DNA of 64,000 nt from Erythrophleum ivorense (lineage: Eukaryota; Streptophyta; Magnoliopsida; Fabales; Fabaceae). Location: positions 1-64,000 of the forward strand of contig JAIUCV010000400.1 of NCBI GenBank assembly GCA_026724425.1. The letters are read 5' to 3'. Both the position numbers and the translations under genes were made by a program. Every line of letters starts with the position of its first letter. The first letter of the stretch is position 1. The notes under the pieces are model-generated. The model did no database searches and was not told the DNA's origin. It worked only from the letters and a program-made list of their open reading frames with translations. Shown one piece after another: positions 60,339 to 64,000 of the stretch.

Positions 60339-63153
60339 TCATAGTTTAGATGTGGCGAGCTTGATGAGATCCTTCCTAAGAATTTTGCCAGATGGGTTTT
60401 TGGGTATTGAAGAAATAAATGCCACTCTTCGAATTCTTTTATACGGAGCAACCTGTTTAAGGCACGCGTTAAGGCACTAGAAATAGAATCATCACCACGA
60501 TAACGATGCTCTTGGTAGCCTCATTCAATAAAAGACAGTATTGTTACCTTCATACTTTTTTTTTTGTTTGGGGGGGGGGGGGATTAAGAAAAACGGACTT
60601 CATACTTTTTGCTTATGATTATATTTATCTTGTATGTGGTTAAACTATATGTTATCACCAGATCCAAAAACCCATAAACTATAATTATGTTTTTGCATAA
60701 AAATAGATATGTCTATATACAAGGGTTCGTTCGCAATTATTGAAATGTAATGCTCTTGACCGGAGGCTCACCTGTGCTGCCACAAAATCCATAATGTCCT
60801 TTTCAGACATATGACTTCCAGTTTTCCTTACTACGTATGCCATTGGACACTGCCCAGCCTCCTTATCTGGGAATCTAAAAAACAAATCATATAGTAGGAT
60901 AAAGCAAACCTAAATCACCCATCTGTTTTTTGAATTTTAAAAAATAAAGACAACAATTCTCTTTCGGTTAGGTGATAGACTTACGGTATGACAGCAGCAT
61001 CTGAAATTGCAGGATGAGTAAGCAACAAGGCCTCTAGTTCCGCTGGTGGGACCTAACACATGGAGAAACCACATTAAGAGACCATGTGCCAATTCCAAAT
61101 ATCGGAGACAAGAATAATTATATATATATTCAGACAAAAGGTGAAGAGAAACAATTAGTTCATTAGAGTGAAAATTGTGTTTAATTATGAGGTTTTACTT
61201 TTTACCTCCCTTTGGTAAATAGGTTAAGCGATTAGGCTACAAACTTGCGATTGCAGCTCTGCCCTATAGATTTTAATTACAAACTCAACGAGTTTTGGGT
61301 TGGGCACTACTAGCAGGTACCTGATATCCCTTGTATTTAATAAGCTCTTTCAACCTATCAACAATGAAAATATATCCATCATTGTCAATGTAGCAAATAT
61401 CCCCAGTTCTTAACCATCCCTCTGAATCAAGGGTCGAGGTGGTTGCTTCCTGGTTACTGAAATAACCTGCAATCAGCATGCCATCAACTGTTAAAACAAA
61501 CGCACATGCCAACTTAATTTAATATTATTAGTCCATTTGATCAATTATTCTGATCTTGCAATTAAAAAAATTGATAACTGTCGTTAGTAACGAGCTCATC
61601 ACATATTTCCTATAAAAAATAATAATCTGTTACAGAATCTTTACCGCAGACCTAAGTCTATCTAAAGATGATTGAAAAAATAAACGACATAAATAATACC
61701 ATTCATGTGAGCCCAAAAAAATGAAATAAAAAACATGTCAAAGTTTTTTAATGCTTTTTCTATCAAGACTTAGAAACTTCGAATTTTTTAAAATTTATGA
61801 TAAATAATTTTTTATGCTTGCGCACGTGTCAGTAAAAAACTATCGCACAAGAAAGACCCCAAGTCCTCATATGTTGATCCAGTTTTCTATGCTAAGTGTG
61901 GGGTCCCTGGGAATCCACTCCAATGAGATGACAAGGCAGAAAATTATGGGCGTACCTTTCATGATGGTGGGACCTCTGAGCCAGAGCTCACCCGTCCGAT
62001 GAGCCGGTAAAGCCTCTGCGGTTTCAGGGTCCACAATTTTGGCATCCGTACTCGGCGACAACAGCCCAGCCGTACCGTACCTCCTACTCTCCTCCAATGA
62101 GTCCGTGGATGCCCCGATTCCCGTTGATTCCGTCAACCCGTAACCCTGAAGAATTGTCACATTCGGGTACTTCTCCACAAACCCCTCTGTCACCTCCTTG
62201 CTCAGTGGAGCCCCACCCGACAGCACCGAATGTAGCGAACTCAGGTCGTACTTCGCCTTTATCGCATCCGCCCCGTTCATCATCGCCATCAGTATGGGCG
62301 GCACCAGCGGCAGGTACGTCGCACGGTACTTCTGGATAGCTGAAAGCATATCGTCCATGTCAAACTTGGATAGCACCACTATTGTCGAGCCTGAAGCCAG
62401 AAGACCCGTTGCAAACGCCGCTAGACCATATATATGGAACATAGGAACAGTGCATATGAAGGTCTCCTCCTTATCCATATTGAATCGACCTAAAACGATC
62501 TGGACCATTGCCATCAGATTCCGGTGCGACGAGACCACGCCTTTACTTGGACCCGTGGTACCAGATGAGTATAGCAGAGTTGCAGTATCGTCTTGGTTAA
62601 CTCGATCCCTGACTCGGCTCGCAGCGGGCTCCTTCTTCATCATCTCCCCCAGCGTAGTCACGATATTAGGTTCTGTGATCGGGGCGTTGGCATCTTCTTC
62701 CATGAGAATGATTGGTAGGTTTGAAATTGCGGTGATTTTGGGAAGGAGAGGCCGAATAGTGAAGGCGAAAAGAGGTTTGGAATCGGAGATTTGCTTGGCG
62801 ATTTCGCGGGTGGTGTTGAGAGGGTTGGTGGTGGTGATAATAGCTCCAAGGGACATGACGGCGAGGCAGACAAGGGGAAAGTAAATGGAGTTGGGGGAAA
62901 GAAGGAGGACGACATGGCCCTTTCGAATACCGAGGTCGGAGAGAGAGGTGGCGACGGCATCGACGGCTCGCCAGAGTTGTTGGAAGGTGAAGTGGCGACC
63001 AGTGGCGGCATCGATGAAAGCAAGCTTGCCTTGGTGGGCGCGGGAGGAGATGAAAGTGGTAACGTCTAGGGAGTGGTTTTGAGGTAGCGGCACTGGCTTA
63101 CGCTTACTGTAGAAGATAGAATTCGATCTGCAGAATCCACTTCTTGCATCCAT
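60339..63153 (-). CDS. OPCL1: OPC-8:0 CoA ligase-type acyl-CoA synthetase (4CL-like), peroxisomal
   Basis: Five exons: 63153-61956, 61466-61321, 61052-60985, 60874-60772 and 60452-60339 (TGA). They sum to 1,629 nt, 542 residues. Landmarks are RSGFCRSNSIFYSKR, AVMSLGAIITTTNPLNTTRE, the AMP-binding loop LLYSSGTTGPSKGVVSSHRN, CTVPMFHIYGLAAFATGLLA, GYGLTESTGIGASTDS, box II GELWLRGPTIMKG, then GWLRTGDICYIDNDGYIFIV, DRLKELIKYKGYQ and KNPSGKILRKDL with the catalytic Lys. The last three residues are SKL, a canonical PTS1 signal. It is closest, from memory, to Arabidopsis OPCL1 (At1g20510), which makes the CoA ester of the jasmonate precursor OPC-8:0 before beta-oxidation. Substrate use is inferred by similarity; 4CL-like paralogues are easily confused. 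Confidence 0.92.
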
Positions 63154-64000
63154 TTCCTCCGTCTCCCTCAGACCTCGACAACAACAAATCCCAACCTTAG
63201 GGTAAGCAACATCTCTCCATATACTTTCCTATGATAAAGTATAAACGACAGCGTACGCGGTATTTGGGAATTGGGACTACTCGGCATTTGGGACCACTCC
63301 ACTTTTGTTAGTCAACTTTTTTAGGCAACCCGTGGAAAGACTGAGGATGAGTTTCGCATGTGCTGGTCATTTATTGGCAAATTCCCACGTTTATCAGAAG
63401 TCCGGAAAAATAAAAGAAAAACATGCATACGTAATTTTTTATATATTTTTATTATTTAGTTATCTAATTAAAATAATATATATTAATACTAAAGTAACAA
63501 GTATATTATTTTTATAAATAAATATGTGTTTTTACAATTCAATGTTATACGATGACATAAAATTTTTGCAAATATAACATTACTTACAAACTGTCTGCGT
63601 AGCATTGCACTCGTTCGTAAGTTATTGTATACTAGTCTTATATAAGTTGAGAAAAAGAAGTTAAGATAGAGCTAATTAAAATTAAATACAGGCTTCATAA
63701 TGAGAAAATAATATAAAATAACATTAATTATATATATATATATATATATATAGAGCACTGATTTTGAATATAAGTAGATGAATGAATAAAATTATAATGT
63801 AAATGTCAAAAATTTTAAATAGCTTTAAAAAGGTTAAAATAGTGATTTGACGTTTTAACTTTATTTATTATTTTAAAATAATATTTTAAATTTAAAGTAT
63901 TTTAATATGATTTCTTAAATTTTTATATTATCTCACAAAAGCCTTTTTTATTAGATTTATTAAGGGGATAAACAGTTGTTAAATGTTTTGATAAAATGAA
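63154..64000. other. Upstream region of the OPCL1-like gene
   Basis: Contains the promoter on its left part and AT-rich DNA beyond. A TA run lies at about 63730-63754. No clear TATA box or further gene was recognised before the window ends. Confidence 0.45.

Noticed and set aside
62198..62884. 228-codon plus-strand ORF
   Set aside because: Lies antisense within OPCL1 exon 1; it is an effect of that gene's codon composition.

Overview
The window is nuclear DNA of a flowering plant, probably a dicot (inferred). Genes are split by many short AT-rich GT-AG introns, intergenic DNA is very AT-rich with DNA-transposon remnants, and all recognisable proteins belong to land-plant families. I could not name the species.

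Layout. (1) 1-~960, minus: 5' end of the chaperonin gene CCT2, running off the left edge. (2) ~1000-6984: AT-rich spacer with a twin G-rich MITE-like repeat and an inverted-repeat element. (3) 6985-11629, minus: SKU5-similar secreted multicopper-oxidase-like gene, 8 exons, 547 codons. (4) 15950-25468, minus: large ubiquitin-like BAG6-type gene, 17 coding exons, 942 codons, with a leader intron and a 1,074-bp Harbinger-like insertion in intron 5. (5) ~29.15-38.3 kb: a decayed Mutator-like element (MULE) carrying two ORFs on the minus strand, a MuDR-type transposase and a plant mobile domain (PMD) protein, with terminal regions that look like inverted repeats. (6) 40197-44539, plus: alcohol dehydrogenase pseudogene scattered over 4.3 kb. 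(7) 46534-47357, minus: acidic FSK3 dehydrin. (8) 49200-51431, plus: small two-helix membrane protein. (9) 52269-54168, minus: LHT7/8-type amino acid transporter, tail to tail with (8). (10) 56309-~56608, minus: SAUR-like ORF with a damaged 5' end. (11) 60339-63153, minus: OPCL1-type peroxisomal acyl-CoA ligase of jasmonate synthesis, ending in SKL.

The host genes do not form a pathway or cluster. Chaperone, cell wall, quality control, stress and hormone genes are simply neighbours. The most unusual part is the MULE-PMD element: both ORFs can be followed almost end to end through many stop codons, most of which one C-to-T or G-to-A change would explain. Palindromic 27-bp modules sit at its right end and related ones at its left end. 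I found no CRISPR array, tRNA, rRNA or reverse transcriptase. I did not find a convincingly new biological system. The MULE-PMD termini are the best candidate for closer study.

All exon boundaries were read by eye from GT-AG sites, reading frame and family resemblance. Each complete gene sums to an open frame that is a multiple of three.
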